Assembly: GCA_050084515.1 (NCBI GenBank)
Contig: CM114271.1
Span: forward strand, 41,106,001-41,170,000
Origin: Blasia pusilla
Taxonomy: Eukaryota > Marchantiophyta > Marchantiopsida > Blasiales
Length of the DNA stretch: 64,000 bases
Direction: 5' to 3'
The notes beneath the pieces were generated by a model. It ran no database searches and was not told the origin of the DNA. It saw only the letters and a list, made by a program, of their open reading frames with translations. Position numbers and translations under genes: made by a program. Positions within the stretch are counted from its first letter, which is position 1, and every line of letters starts with the position of its first letter. Below, piece after piece: positions 45,376 through 56,416 of this stretch.

Positions 45376-45829
45376 AGTGTACCCAAATCATGCATACTAA
45401 ATGCAAAACAAATCCCATGACTACTAAGGAACCTATGTATCTGATGTTGATCTCCTCATATCAACTTAAGCCCAATGTTCCCACTCTCCGTTATGACTAT
45501 GGTAGGACTATTTAGCCTGGATTTCGGTTGCTATGATGCAACCCCATCAAAAATAGTAGAACTCAACTGATCTCTCTGTAGCCCACTTAGATATCTCATC
45601 TTGTGATGATTCTCGTTGTGCAAGACCATAAACCACACCAATTGCCATCTCTCGGCATACCTGCATCACATCTCGGTCCATGGACATCTCACTTAATCAC
45701 CTCTCATTTTGCAATCTCCTTAGGTCTCGCCCCTAGCCACTGAATGTCCCCTCTTAATAGAAATGAGGCTAACAAGTGCTATAGAGGTGATCTCTCACAA
45801 CCTCATTCAACGCAGTTAGCTACTTTTAG

Positions 45830-46790
45830 GTTCCAAATCCATATTAAGAAATTCAGGTCCATCGCTTGATCTACAATATGACGTTTGAACGCCTCTAATA
45901 TTAATGGTATTACCTTCACTCTTGTAGGGAATCCCATTGCATGCTCTCTCTTATTGGTGTTCGGCTTCACCAACTATTACACCTAGTCATCCCAAACCAA
46001 GTCTAGACCAATCTCCTTATATGCATAGGAAGTAGGAAAACTCACTAATTTGGAAAATATTGCCTAGGCCATGGCAATCCTATTCACCATAATCAACAAA
46101 GGTCAATCGTCGCGCCTCAGTACTTGGATTGATATCCAAGATCCAAAGTGGAATCCACCAACAAATGGCAGGGCCATTCCTCTTTTGCATATGCTCATCT
46201 TAGAACCTCGTGTGACATCAAGTTAGTCCATCAAAGATGCAATTGGTGTGCTCTTGATCCTACACGCATCCAAGAACAATGTTTGGTCGATCCATGCACG
46301 CACTTGATATACATTCATCACCATACATGACAAGAATTGCTCAAAATTGATATAATCTTTTAGAATAGAAGCTAGAGAAAGAGACTGGTGCTCGTGCAAA
46401 TGTTGCAAGATCCTCAACATCTCCCAAAATATCTAGGATCATCCAAACCACCAGCTCATCCAATACTCGCTCGCCATGCTATGGCCAACCTACAATGACC
46501 AAAATAATGGACAATGACCTAAGTCTTGAGCTCTCGACATGGAAATGTCCTTCGATACAAAAACTTTGATAACCGTGCAGACTTGACGCGGATAATAAGT
46601 CAGGAAAATAAAGTCATACGTGTACTACATGTTGGAGTAAGACATGCCTTCCAAGCTCATCATGCTCCACATACAAATATTGATGTTCGCACACTCATGC
46701 TTGTAACACAGTAGCCAACCCAATAATCAGCCATTCAAAGAGATCCAACACTCTTATATCCTCTAGAATGCACCACAAAATCAGTGTTGT
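45830..46790 (-). pseudogene. DNMT3-like methyltransferase of copy A7 (degraded)
   Basis: Motif I region reads VLDLFEWLIIGLATVLQA followed by HQYLYVEHDELGRH (about 46640-46775). Motif IV reads VIVGWP then a stop where the catalytic Cys should be, followed by HG (about 46470-46500). MLRILQHLHEHQS and YQVRAWIDQTLFLDA (46223-46420) match copy A1; ENV is replaced by KDY. It confirms that the methyltransferase is part of the family and not a one-off capture, and that the residue before the motif IV Pro is Trp. Confidence 0.75.
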
Positions 46791-47189
46791 ATCTCAGGGG
46801 AAGAACACAACACTCCCTGCTACCTCAGGCACCTCTAACCTATGTCTATGCAAAGGTCTCACTCCACACCATCTACACATGCTCATCGATTAATCGACAA
46901 AGCTCCTCACTTGAGCCCGGTAAAGATACCTCTCCTCCAAAAAATGATTCGGCTACAATAACACTCCTCTTGAGAGGATATTGGTCAAAATTTTGTCCCT
47001 TGTATGGATATAAACCTCAATCAAATCTCCAAGCCAATTAACGGTGTTACTGAATGTAGCTAGAGTTGCCACCCTTATATCTCTTGGTTGTTGCGCGATC
47101 AATCCACTTGTGAATTGCACTGGCATCGAGCTCAGTTACCCATCAATTCTCTACCCTCCTAATCTATAGGAATCAAACTCCTCCAAAAA

Positions 47190-47600
47190 ATCAAGGGTTA
47201 ATTCCATCAGATACAACAATGCTCCACCAACCAAGATGTCATAGGACTCGCCATTGGTCACTATTGCCTTGGCTCGCACCACAGACTCATGAGTTGGATG
47301 TTGTGGTTGAATCCTTACCACGACCTCATGGTGGGTAGTAAATTATACCATACGGGCTCCACCTAGGAAACATATGTATCCTAAATGGGCAACGCTTAAC
47401 ATCAGCCCGCGTCAACCCGAAGCCTATAAATGTTGCCTTTCCCAAAATCAAGGATGTTGTGCTTAAACCCAACAAGACACAATATAGACAATAGACTTTA
47501 CTTCCTTGGAACCAAAGGCAAGATCTCTCAACTATTATTAAAAAAAAAACACATTGAGAAACCATGACATACTCTATTGTGGGTCTAGGGGGCTTCTTTG
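47190..47600 (-). pseudogene. Protease of copy A7
   Basis: ESYDILVGGALLYLME and GKATFIGFGLTRADVKRCPFRI match copy A1. The active-site DSGA is altered (Asp to Gly), so this copy is inactive. Confidence 0.7.
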
Positions 47601-48815
47601 CCATCCTAGCAGCCGCACCGTACCATGAATATGAGGCTCCAAGGGTAGATCCACCACTTCCTTTGCAACTACCTCTAAAATTGAGGCAACAACACCATCT
47701 CCACACTTACATAGTATATATAGCAGCCAGCCAAAAGACCTCGATGGGTGTGACTCCCAATGCCATAACATCGCGAGTACAAGACCACAAGGCACGATAT
47801 GTAACAGTGGCTGCTCCCAACAACACGCACATTTGACTTGGGCTCATTCTAAACATCATATGAGCAAAAGGAGTCATCACAATCACTCATCCCATTTCCC
47901 ATCTTGCCTACAAACCAACAACACACAATCTTCAAGAACTCTAATCAAGACCCATTGATGGAGTCCTCATCGCCTCATACAAAGTAAATGAACGAGGGAG
48001 CTTGGTCTATTTCCTTGTTTTTTCTTGTTGTCCATCCAACTCTATGGTTTCTTCATGTTAAAAATGGTAGTTTCCTCCATCAGTGCAATCCCGCACATCC
48101 AACCAAGATCCTCTATATCCCTAATTTCTCCATACGAAGTGGATGCAACAAACTTGTTATTATGTAATGTTAATGCCATTGCAACAATCTGTTGCTATAA
48201 CTTCTCTATCTTAGCAGCCATCCCAACCTCACGCCCTTGACTTATCTAGGTGGTGGATCTCGACCTCCTCCACAAGAAAATCCACCTCCCCTACAAGCAT
48301 ATTTACCTCCCCGTCCATCTACGAGACCATGTGGGGCACAACCTTTGGCCCCGTCTAGATTTCCAATTCCTTCTAGTACCCTCTCAACTTTTCAAGCACT
48401 AGATCTGCACATAGCTAAGGATGTAAATTGAAACACCTATCCCATGTATGGCCATAGATCTAATAATAATCGTCATAGAAAACTTCTGGTAGGGGCACAT
48501 CTACTCCCAACAACTTCGACACACATCCACTACCATGACAAATGCAATCAAGCTAATCCGCATACGCCCAAAAAATAACTCTTGGTTAGTTTTGACCCGC
48601 ATCCAATGACATAGGTCCTAGAAGCACTAGCTCACGGTAAACCCCTTACACTCTAGGTTCCATACTCCTCTCCCGAGCTACACATTGTTGTATATGCGTT
48701 GTGGGTGCCCCTTGTGGTACCTCTTTGGAATAACCAAAAGCAAAAACACTCTCTTTTGCCATGTTACTCTCTATGCAATCAACCAACTCAAACACATCTC
48801 CGAGTAGTAAATCAA
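47600..48815 (-). pseudogene. Gag C-terminal region of copy A7
   Basis: Homologous to 3430-4280 of copy A1, with weak coding and many frameshifts. It ends at 48815 at the point where the gag fragment 61285-62000 resumes. Confidence 0.55.
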
Positions 48816-48819
48816 CTTG

Positions 48820-49614
48820 AAAGAATTAATTAGGATATGGATGGGTTGAGTCATAAACTATGCTTGAATTAGCGATTAGAGCTCGTTGACATGAAGAGAG
48901 TGATGAGGAGATTGTGCTTGAATGGTGTGGAAAACTACTAAACAAGCATAAATAGTGGAAAACGGCTCTCACACATACACCACCACCATGGAGAATAAAA
49001 TTTGCAATGAGAGAATGAGTGGAGGCTGGTCCCCTTCTCAATTATATAGGGTATGTACAAGAAATCCTAACCCTAACCTTAACCATAGCCTCGAGTTAGA
49101 CTAACTGTGATTAACTAATCCTAGTTTAGATAATCGTGCTTAACTGACTAACCAAGATTAAGCTTCCTACTTCGTATGAGTACCAAATAAAGCAATTCAG
49201 GTGTCTCATGAGCTTGACTGTAACTCAATCTTCAATAAATGGCACGCATTGGCATATTTGGGATTGTTGGTTATGAAGAGCAAGAGTTTTTTGGCTTCGA
49301 TGATGAGGTTTGATGAAGAGTCCGTAGATTGAGAGCTCAACAAGGATCGAGGCAAAAACTAAACGAGATATCAATGAGGATGTGGTAGTCTTAACTTGGA
49401 GAACTTGTGTAGTGGAAACGTCACGAGCACAATGGGTTCTAGAGAGCGCGATTGGATCCTACAATAAGTGACATAATTTAGATGAGAGGGGATACATGTG
49501 TTATCTGTTTGGGACATTAGTAAAATATACTTTGTGCCTTATGCTCACAAGGAGTCGGAACATCTTGGAGTGAAGCGGAGATACAACTTGCTGAGTTGCT
49601 TTAGATACAATATT
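48820..49614 (+). pseudogene. RNase H-integrase connector and integrase N-terminus of copy A8
   Basis: Plus-strand homology to 8215-8690 of copy A3: GATGGGTTGAG, the HDE-type linker, then KESEHLGVKRRYNLLS (integrase zinc finger) ending TACAATATT at 49614. A 312-bp insertion (48926-49237) splits it. The preceding RNase H is at 60990-61280. The rest of the integrase is found inverted at 50870-51232. Confidence 0.7.
48926..49237. mobile_element. 312-bp insertion, probably a solo LTR
   Basis: It interrupts family A connector sequence that is continuous on both sides. Flanks are AATGG on the left and AATGG at 49238-49242, a 5-bp duplication. It starts TGTGG, contains TATATAG (about 49045) and AATAAA (about 49188), and carries a short CCCTAACC run. 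The right end (CTTCAATA) lacks the final CA, so the class is likely but not certain. Confidence 0.6.
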
Positions 49615-50269
49615 CACTGTAAGAAATGTATGGTTTTTATGACCAAAATTTAAATGACTACCTGAAAAAATAACTCAAATTCTGACTTAAATTATTCAGT
49701 CATTAATTTAAGGGTCATATTACTCATCTAGTCATTTGCCCACGTGCAACCCAAGAAGTTAGCAATACTCTTTAGTCTTAAACAAGTAATGTCCCTCACT
49801 TGTCTAGTGTTTGTGAGTCTAGAATAAAAGCTTATATTTCTAAGGATTTCATCTTCCAATCATATGATATTTCTCACTTATCTTGGGATATAATTTTTCT
49901 TAGGCATTCTATTGTAGCAAAGTATTGATGCACTCTTTCATTAAGACCCTAACTCTTTCCAACATACATCGTGCATATGTGGCCATATCTAGAAATGTAA
50001 GAATGCCCACATGGCATTCAATACCACTTCAAAATTCTATGTACTTTATCGAAAAAAAGTAATATATTTTAATCATAATTTCCATTTCCATTTGGTGGGG
50101 GAATGTCCATATTTCTCATTCTATTTTCACCTTCATTTTAAAATAAGATATAAGAATTTTTGTATGATTTAGTGACTTTAAGTTGGTTTCAGTGATATGT
50201 CAATAAATGAAAAAGACGAATTGCAGTAATGACCATTGCCTTTGAGTGAAAATGGGAGAGTCTTCTTTG

Positions 50270-50405
50270 TATTTTCTTGTTCATCTTGAAGCAGCATTAG
50301 TTTCCACCATTGGATTGAGCTAAAACTTGGAGGAGTAAGTTTTGGAAAGTTACTCTTTTATTTCATTGGATTAGACCTCTAATTTATATTTCCATGATGA
50401 AACCA
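50270..50405. repeat. Long inverted repeat, left arm
   Basis: Pairs with 50690-50828. The core CACCATTGGATTGAGCTAAAA is nearly identical in the two arms, and similarity continues outward (CATCTTGAA) and weakly inward (CATGATGAAAC). The pair lies next to the inversion breakpoint of the CACTA element. Confidence 0.8.
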
Positions 50406-50689
50406 TAATTATGAGATCACATTACGGGTTTACGATTTTTTATTCCCTCCCTACATGGTTATTTCAATTCTTATTTTCGGCCTTGGATCCTAATACCAAA
50501 GTGCATGTTGTGACAAAGTGGCATGATCTATGAACTCCTAGTTGGAGAGAAGAGTCAAAAAAGAAGAAATTTGTCTCAACACGCACATTGCACATAGGTC
50601 TCAAGAACCATACCAAAAAGAAAATCTTAAAATGACCACCCAAAGAGAGAACTAAAAATCATAGACCTTAAATTTGGTTTTCCAATTCT

Positions 50690-50828
50690 TGTTTCATCAT
50701 GAAAGAGCAAATAGAAGATCTATACTGTTAAAGTGGGAGAGGGCCTTCACAACATCAAATCCTCCAAATTTTAGCTCAATCCAATGGTGGGGATGAATGA
50801 TGTTTCAAGATAAATATGAAAATGCTAA
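50690..50828. repeat. Long inverted repeat, right arm
   Basis: Reverse-complement partner of 50270-50405. The space between the arms, about 285 bp, holds nothing I recognise. Confidence 0.8.
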
Positions 50829-50869
50829 AAACACTTAGAACGTTTCTATTTAAAGTCCTCCTCTTTCTC

Positions 50870-51232
50870 TTTGATAAGGCTATAAACTTTAGGCAAAACT
50901 CTGTAACCCGATCTGTAAACGCCTTAGTTGCTGTGCCATAGTGATTTAACACTTGATCCAGGAAATAAAATGCAAACGTAAGCCTTGACTCACAAGGAAT
51001 GCAACCAACTCTACCCACTTTGAGAAGTAATCAAACATCACCTATACATAACAATTATGACGCTCTCTCAAAGGTAAAGATCCTGAATCCAAACTCCATC
51101 CATAGCCTAAACCCATGATTGGTAGTAGATACATTTGAGGGATGGGAATATTGAATGATGCTTGGATTTGATCACACACCATGCTTCAAGCAACAAATTT
51201 TTATATATCAATGGGCATGCCTTGTCACCAAT
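50870..51232 (-). pseudogene. Integrase core of copy A8, inverted
   Basis: The minus-strand reading starts ATTGGTGACAAGGCATG at 51232 and encodes the end of the zinc finger and the core (FYFLDQVLNHYGTATKAFTD, then VTEFCLKFIAL). It continues exactly the plus-strand sequence that ends at 49614. Its orientation is opposite to the rest of copy A8. Confidence 0.75.
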
Positions 51233-52320
51233 CACTAGAAGAAATCCTTAATTTTATGACTAGCTTGTATGACTCATATGAATCATATATGCTAGTCATT
51301 GACGGTGATATATGAATTTTCAGTAATTGGAGTGGTCAGTAGCCTTCACTCACCAAATGTCTCTATATTATATTTCTAACTCGGAATGGACAATGAAATC
51401 TCTTCACAAAATTTGAATGACTAGCATGGTTTGCTAACATGACATGAAAATATGAATCATAATAACATGATTGGCATACTGTGTAGATGATGTGGCAAGT
51501 GATTTGATGACATGGACTCAATGGAGAAAAAAAATCGTCCCTTATGTCCCATTCTCTATATGTCTATCCATCTTCCATCCATTATTTCATTCCATCCCCC
51601 ATCTGTCCATGATCTCCGTCTCCATCCATCCATGTGTCCCACCTTGCATCCATCATCTTTATCTTTCAAAATATGTCTGAGGCAAGATTCAAACTTGCAC
51701 TATTAGGCCTACAATGGAGTCCTCTATCACTAGCCGGCACATTATTATATGTACATGCGTAGCAAATTTAAATCAATATATAAATATCATTTTCCCTTTT
51801 GCATATTTATACTTTTAAAATTCATTTTGTAGTATTTTCGTATATTCACATTATTTTATTTTTAACTCTTGAAGGACCTAAAACTCTATACCTAGAATAT
51901 TAAATAAGTGATTTTAAAATATTATGTAAAAAATATTAATATATATAATAAGAATTAAATATTTTATGTCATATAATATGATCTTTTATTAGATCATATT
52001 AAGTCTAAAAAAATGGAATGGTTAAAAAATTTTAATTATTGGATTTTTTTTAAAAACCATCTTGTACCAAAAAAGAAAAATGGATTCAATTATTGGTTTG
52101 TTGGTGGGTGGATATTTCTTGATTCTAAAATTTAAATTTTGAAAATGATGATGTCATAAGATGAATATGAAAATACAAACTATACTTGAAAATTTTTGCC
52201 TTAAGTCCCGCTTTCCTCTTTCTCCCTTCTTTTTTATCTTTCTCTCCCAAAAAGAGTGCAAAAATCATGCAAGTCACCAGATAGTGATAGATCTAAACTA
52301 GTGTTTGAGTAAATACTAAG
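51233..52320 (-). mobile_element. CACTA-type transposon, right part, inverted
   Basis: Begins CACTAGAAGAAAT at 51233 with TTTTATGACTAG subterminal sequence, matching the terminus at 49615. The adjacent host bases are AAT on this strand, that is ATT in the original orientation. It contains the second copy of the 90-bp repeat (51314-51403). The right limit is not defined. Confidence 0.5.
51314..51403. repeat. 90-bp dispersed repeat, copy 2
   Basis: Partner of 33575-33664. Confidence 0.85.
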
Positions 52321-52339
52321 TGAAATTTTTTTATTTGAA

Positions 52340-52600
52340 TAGATACTAAGTAGTCATAGATCTAGACTTGCGTTAATGATATGGATTAAGAGAATCAGAC
52401 TGGCTATGGGGGTTATATGAGCAGTCGGTCTTTTTACTCTTAATGTCATGGAGGAATGTGCAATTTGGAATATTTTGGTACATGATTGTCTTTGTATTCA
52501 CGTTCCATGAGTGACTATGGTATCTTGTGCCTATTTTTTTGTATTTGGTCACAAAAATATATGTTTTGTATCAATGTACATTCATATAAGAACTATCATG
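52340..52600 (+). repeat. 3' region and terminal segment B of copy A8
   Basis: Plus-strand similarity to 17260-17561 of copy A3: AGATCTAGACTTG, GAGCAGTCG with TTTTTACTCTTAATGTC, then TTGGAATATTTTGGTAC at about 52475, followed by the diverged segment B. This places the 3' end of copy A8 to the right of the inverted block. Confidence 0.6.
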
Positions 52601-53000
52601 TCATTATAGTAGATCAACTAGGATCCGCATGTTTCCTTAGATGAGGTCAGAGAATACTCTAAAAGCGCGATTCCATGGAATAACTCAAACTGGCGACCTT
52701 GGAAATTACATTAGATCAACCACATCTTACGGTTCATATATTTTTGAAATGGTCTGAATCCTTGGTTTATAATCGGTGTCCTTAGTTTTTTCCGGGATCC
52801 TTGTATTTCTTACGACCATTAATTTTTGGCGCAGGAAAGTCGCGACGTCCTCGTGCCCTCTAAAACCTTCCAGGCCTGGTTGCTATTTGAAAAAATCCAG
52901 GTTTTTTTTTATGGTGTAGAGTAAGAGAATGACCTGATTGGGGAGGACCGGCGCCATTCCGCAAGTTCTGGCTGAACCTGTCGGCCGTTATGGTTGGATA

Positions 53001-53036
53001 CAGTTTCTTGGGGTCGCGTGCGACCCCAAGAAACTG
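53001..53036. repeat. Near-perfect 36-bp palindrome, 17-bp arms
   Basis: CAGTTTCTTGGGGTCGC and its exact reverse complement are separated by two bases. It lies just before a family A terminal segment. Confidence 0.95.
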
Positions 53037-53059
53037 TGCCATAGAATTGACCCCTTAGA

Positions 53060-53590
53060 AGGTGGAGGATGACTTGTTGAGGATTAGGGTAATATGAGAT
53101 AACACATTTACCATTAATTTTGGCTCATTTGGAGCCATATTCAGGTAAGTTCCTATTAGAAACATAATTGACTTCTCATTTTAGGAAGTGGCCATTGACT
53201 CTCTATTGAAGGTCAAGAGTCAAAGAGATAACCTGCAATCATAATTTAACAAGGAGAGAATTTGGGGATAGGGAAGGGTTATACCCAAGGAGAGAGAACT
53301 TGGGAGCTCGTTCTCTTTATGTTGAACCTCTTTTCATTAGGCAGCAAAGCAGTGGCCCTCCTTGCCTTATGAATAATCCAAACCTCTCACTAGGAGAGTT
53401 GGTTTGGTTTGACATAAGAGAGATGGAGAGTGTGGAAATTTTGAGATCATATGATTTATGGGATATATTTTGGTATACGACTGACTCTATGTTCAGATGC
53501 AATAAATAAGTATGATATCTTGTGTTTATATATTCATATTTGATGAAAGCGAGGTATATCTTGTAGCGATGTGTATGTGCATCACAAACA
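53060..53590 (+). repeat. Family A terminal A-B composite, plus strand
   Basis: The A part (53060-53450) is homologous to 7230-6830 read in reverse, with GGCTCATTTGGAGCCATA and GGAGAGTTGGTTTGGTTTGAC. The B part (about 53459-53590) ends GTGTATGTGCATCACA. There is no element interior, so it is a solo terminal unit. Confidence 0.75.
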
Positions 53591-53784
53591 TCTCCTATCT
53601 AGAAGAGATGCTTGCCTATACTTGTTTGAATTGCTAGGAAGAGCTTGTGATTCTACATGATCATCCTCGAAAGCTAGCAAATTCCATGAGTCCCAAAGAG
53701 TCTGTTTGAAACCTCATAGACCATATATGTGAGGCATTATTATGGTCGCTCAAAGCTCATTCTAGTACTAGTCATAAAACCACT

Positions 53785-53798
53785 ATTTTCTTCTAGTG
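53785..53798 (-). mobile_element. CACTA-type terminus, end of a possible second copy
   Basis: TTTTCTTCTAGTG preceded by CTAGTCATAAAAC is the reverse complement of the terminus at 51233 (CACTAGAAGAAA, TTTTATGACTAG). Its partner is not resolved. Flanking trinucleotides do not match those at 51233. Confidence 0.6.
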
Positions 53799-53799
53799 C

Positions 53800-56400
53800 G
53801 ACTAAAGGCTGAGAGAGGGGGAATAAGTACAACCGATCCTCTCCGTGCAAGGCGTGTCAAGGACCTATCTTAAAGATTTTGGGGTCTCTTAAGTAAAGAC
53901 CCCCAAAGGCCTACGAAGACTCTTCCCTAGAGCAAAGTGGTTGACCCTCAGATAGCAGCCATGGCTATTGTCATGGCTGAAAATGACAAGCCACAATCGT
54001 TTGCCGTTCATCATTCATTCAGGAAAATTAATTTTTTTCCGTGCTTGGGTTAGGATGACCAAATTAGATGACTTAATGGTTGCTCACAAAACTCAAATCC
54101 TCTATCCGGGGGATGTTCATATGTTCCATCCCCGTTGTGATCCCCAAGCCGAGCTTTGAACTGCCCTATTATCCTTTTAGAATGCCTTTCACGTTTTCAC
54201 GGATTGGACTCGTCAAGGACCTTGGTTTAAAGGTAAGATTTCTTTTGAACTTTTCCACAAGAAGTTGCAAAGTTAGTACAAAATAACCTTTTTTTGGTTA
54301 GGAGAATTTCCGTAATACATAATTTCAAGTAATGTGCATCTAGCTTAGCGTGTCATTGAAGCGGTGGCACCGTGAAGTCAAAGATTGCAGGACTTTGCGT
54401 TGGCATAAAAGAGCTCCCTTCGACACTGGTTTATAAGCAATTTTGAGGCTGCTCCAAGCCTACACCTTTTTGCTCGCTGCTGGATCATTGAAGGCATTCT
54501 GATTTCAAGCAACGAAGGTTAATATGTACATAGGAAGGTTACCTCATCATCTAGCCAACCATGGAACACTTAATGAATTAATGAAGCTGTGATTCCTTTG
54601 GCGATCTAGGGACCTTTCGACATGCGGCATCTCGTGTCTCCACACGTCCGAGATATTGTGCAATATTCTATGCTTGATACCCCACTTTACATATATGGTA
54701 GTAGCCAATGGCTCTTGTGTTCATGACATTAAGAGGTTCTCCAAGGGAATGGAATGTTGTCTTATCGGGAGCTCCAGTTGCATACAAGCAAAAGAAGCTA
54801 GATGTTGCTATTGCATACAAATACAAAACAAAAAGAGATTACAATTTTCAGCATCTCATCGACTACTGTGCAGGTGAATTAATAGCACTCCACCTGAAAC
54901 TTGTTTGTTCATGCTCTGGCACGCCATCTTGCCAAAGGCCTCGATTTTTATCAAAATTACGTTTTGCAATGTCCTATGGACCAGCTTCCTCTTGCATGTT
55001 GGGTGGCACTTCTACGAACGATAATTCCTCATTTGGGTAAAACTAAGTCATGCACTAATGTTGCTACAAGAAGGGGCAAACATGCCGGAGACGAAATCAT
55101 TTAAATCTTTGGAGCCATAAGCAATAGGTTCATTCATTTCTTAGTACTATGCTCTTATTATAGCCAATAAGTGTCCATTGCTTTGTAACATGTCCAAGCC
55201 AATAGGCTTCCAAGGTAGGTTCAAGCTTTGGGAGACGCTCCTATTAGGGGCCCCTTGCTAGTAGTGATATTTATTTAGAGATATGTTATGCTGAGAGTGA
55301 GTTTATGAGGAGATTTCTCCTATTCAGGTATGGTTTTTGAGTTCAATGGTTGTATGCAAGGTTCCATATGGACATATCCATATCTATAAATTTATGCATG
55401 TCTTATAGAAGGATTTGTCCATGTGGGTCTCTTCTTTCTCATCCCCCTCTTGCCTTCATCATCATCCCCATTTTTTCATTTCTTCCTCCTCCCGCTTCCA
55501 CTCCCTCCCCCCTTTTTGCCCTGCGCGTCAGCCCTTCCTCTGGTTATAAAGTGTGGGCCTCACTTTTTGTAATCCATGCCCGTTGACATATGTGTCCTAA
55601 GGATGAACTTGTCTTTTTTTGTGTAATCAACTTGTCCGTCAGTCCCCTGTCTCCATACTCTTGATTGGTTCTCCCATCCTCTTTCATTCCATCTCAAAAT
55701 TACCTTGGATACTAATATATGCAATCATGTATAAATATTGCACTTTATAGGACATATGTAAATTACACTTGTAAGTAATAAAATTGTCTTCTAGTAGGTT
55801 GAGAGTAATGATAGTCTTGTAATTATCTATGAGTGGAAGATTTCAAAATGAAGAGTCTTTTCCAAGGATAAAATTGAAGGATGCGTACACTAGGAAGGAC
55901 TCAAAAATTAGGTCATGATCGCATGTCAAAGGATGATCCACCTTAGTGATCGAGCATTAATACAAAACTTAGGTAACCTATTTGCGAGACTAGGGAGACG
56001 GCAGAGTGATCCAAAAAGGAAGATCAAGATATGCAAAAATCTTGAGATCCATATCAAATCATTTTAATGGCAGCAAAGAGTATCCCCCTGAGCATACTTA
56101 AGGAGATCGGCCTTCATTCTCATAGGTCAAGGATGACTTGAGTGTATAAGTTTCCCTTAGTTTAGGATCCATTTTGGACTAGATAGAAGAACTTGCTATT
56201 TCTTATAAGTCCTCTATTTTAGGCACAGTTGATTTCACGTTATGAAGGATGTCTCTGGACTTGCTAGAGAGCATTAGGATTAGAGAGTTTATCTATGTGC
56301 ATATGTCATCGAGGAGAAGGTTTGAAAGAATGAAAGAATATATCACAAGGAGGGATAAAAGTGGGCATGAAAGTGTAAGTTAAGATGGGCGGTTAGCCAT
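53800..56400. other. Unassigned region with a possible coding remnant
   Basis: A plus-strand stretch at 54708-55104 reads as protein-like (MALVFMTLRGSPREWNVVL, then in a second frame FVHALARHLAKGLDFYQNYV), possibly two exons or a frameshifted gene. I recognise no family. The rest shows no gene or element end. Confidence 0.3.
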
Positions 56401-56416
56401 GAGACACGTTGAACAT

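Larger units (their letters stand above)
44465..48815 (-). mobile_element. Family A retroelement, copy A7 (minus strand, gag split)
   Basis: Read downwards from 48815: the C-terminal part of gag, protease (about 47600-47190), methyltransferase (about 46790-45830), RT (about 45375-44590) and the start of the RNase H region at about 44465. The N-terminal part of its gag lies at 61285-62000, beyond a 12.5-kb insertion. More decayed than A1. Confidence 0.75.
49615..50860 (+). mobile_element. CACTA-type transposon, left part
   Basis: Starts CACTGTAAGAAATG, close to the plant CACTA terminus CACTACAAGAAA, followed by subterminal ATGAC/GTCAT repeats. It is inserted after ATT in the family A integrase. 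The other end with its ATT flank is at 51233, inverted. No transposase gene was recognised. Confidence 0.65.
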
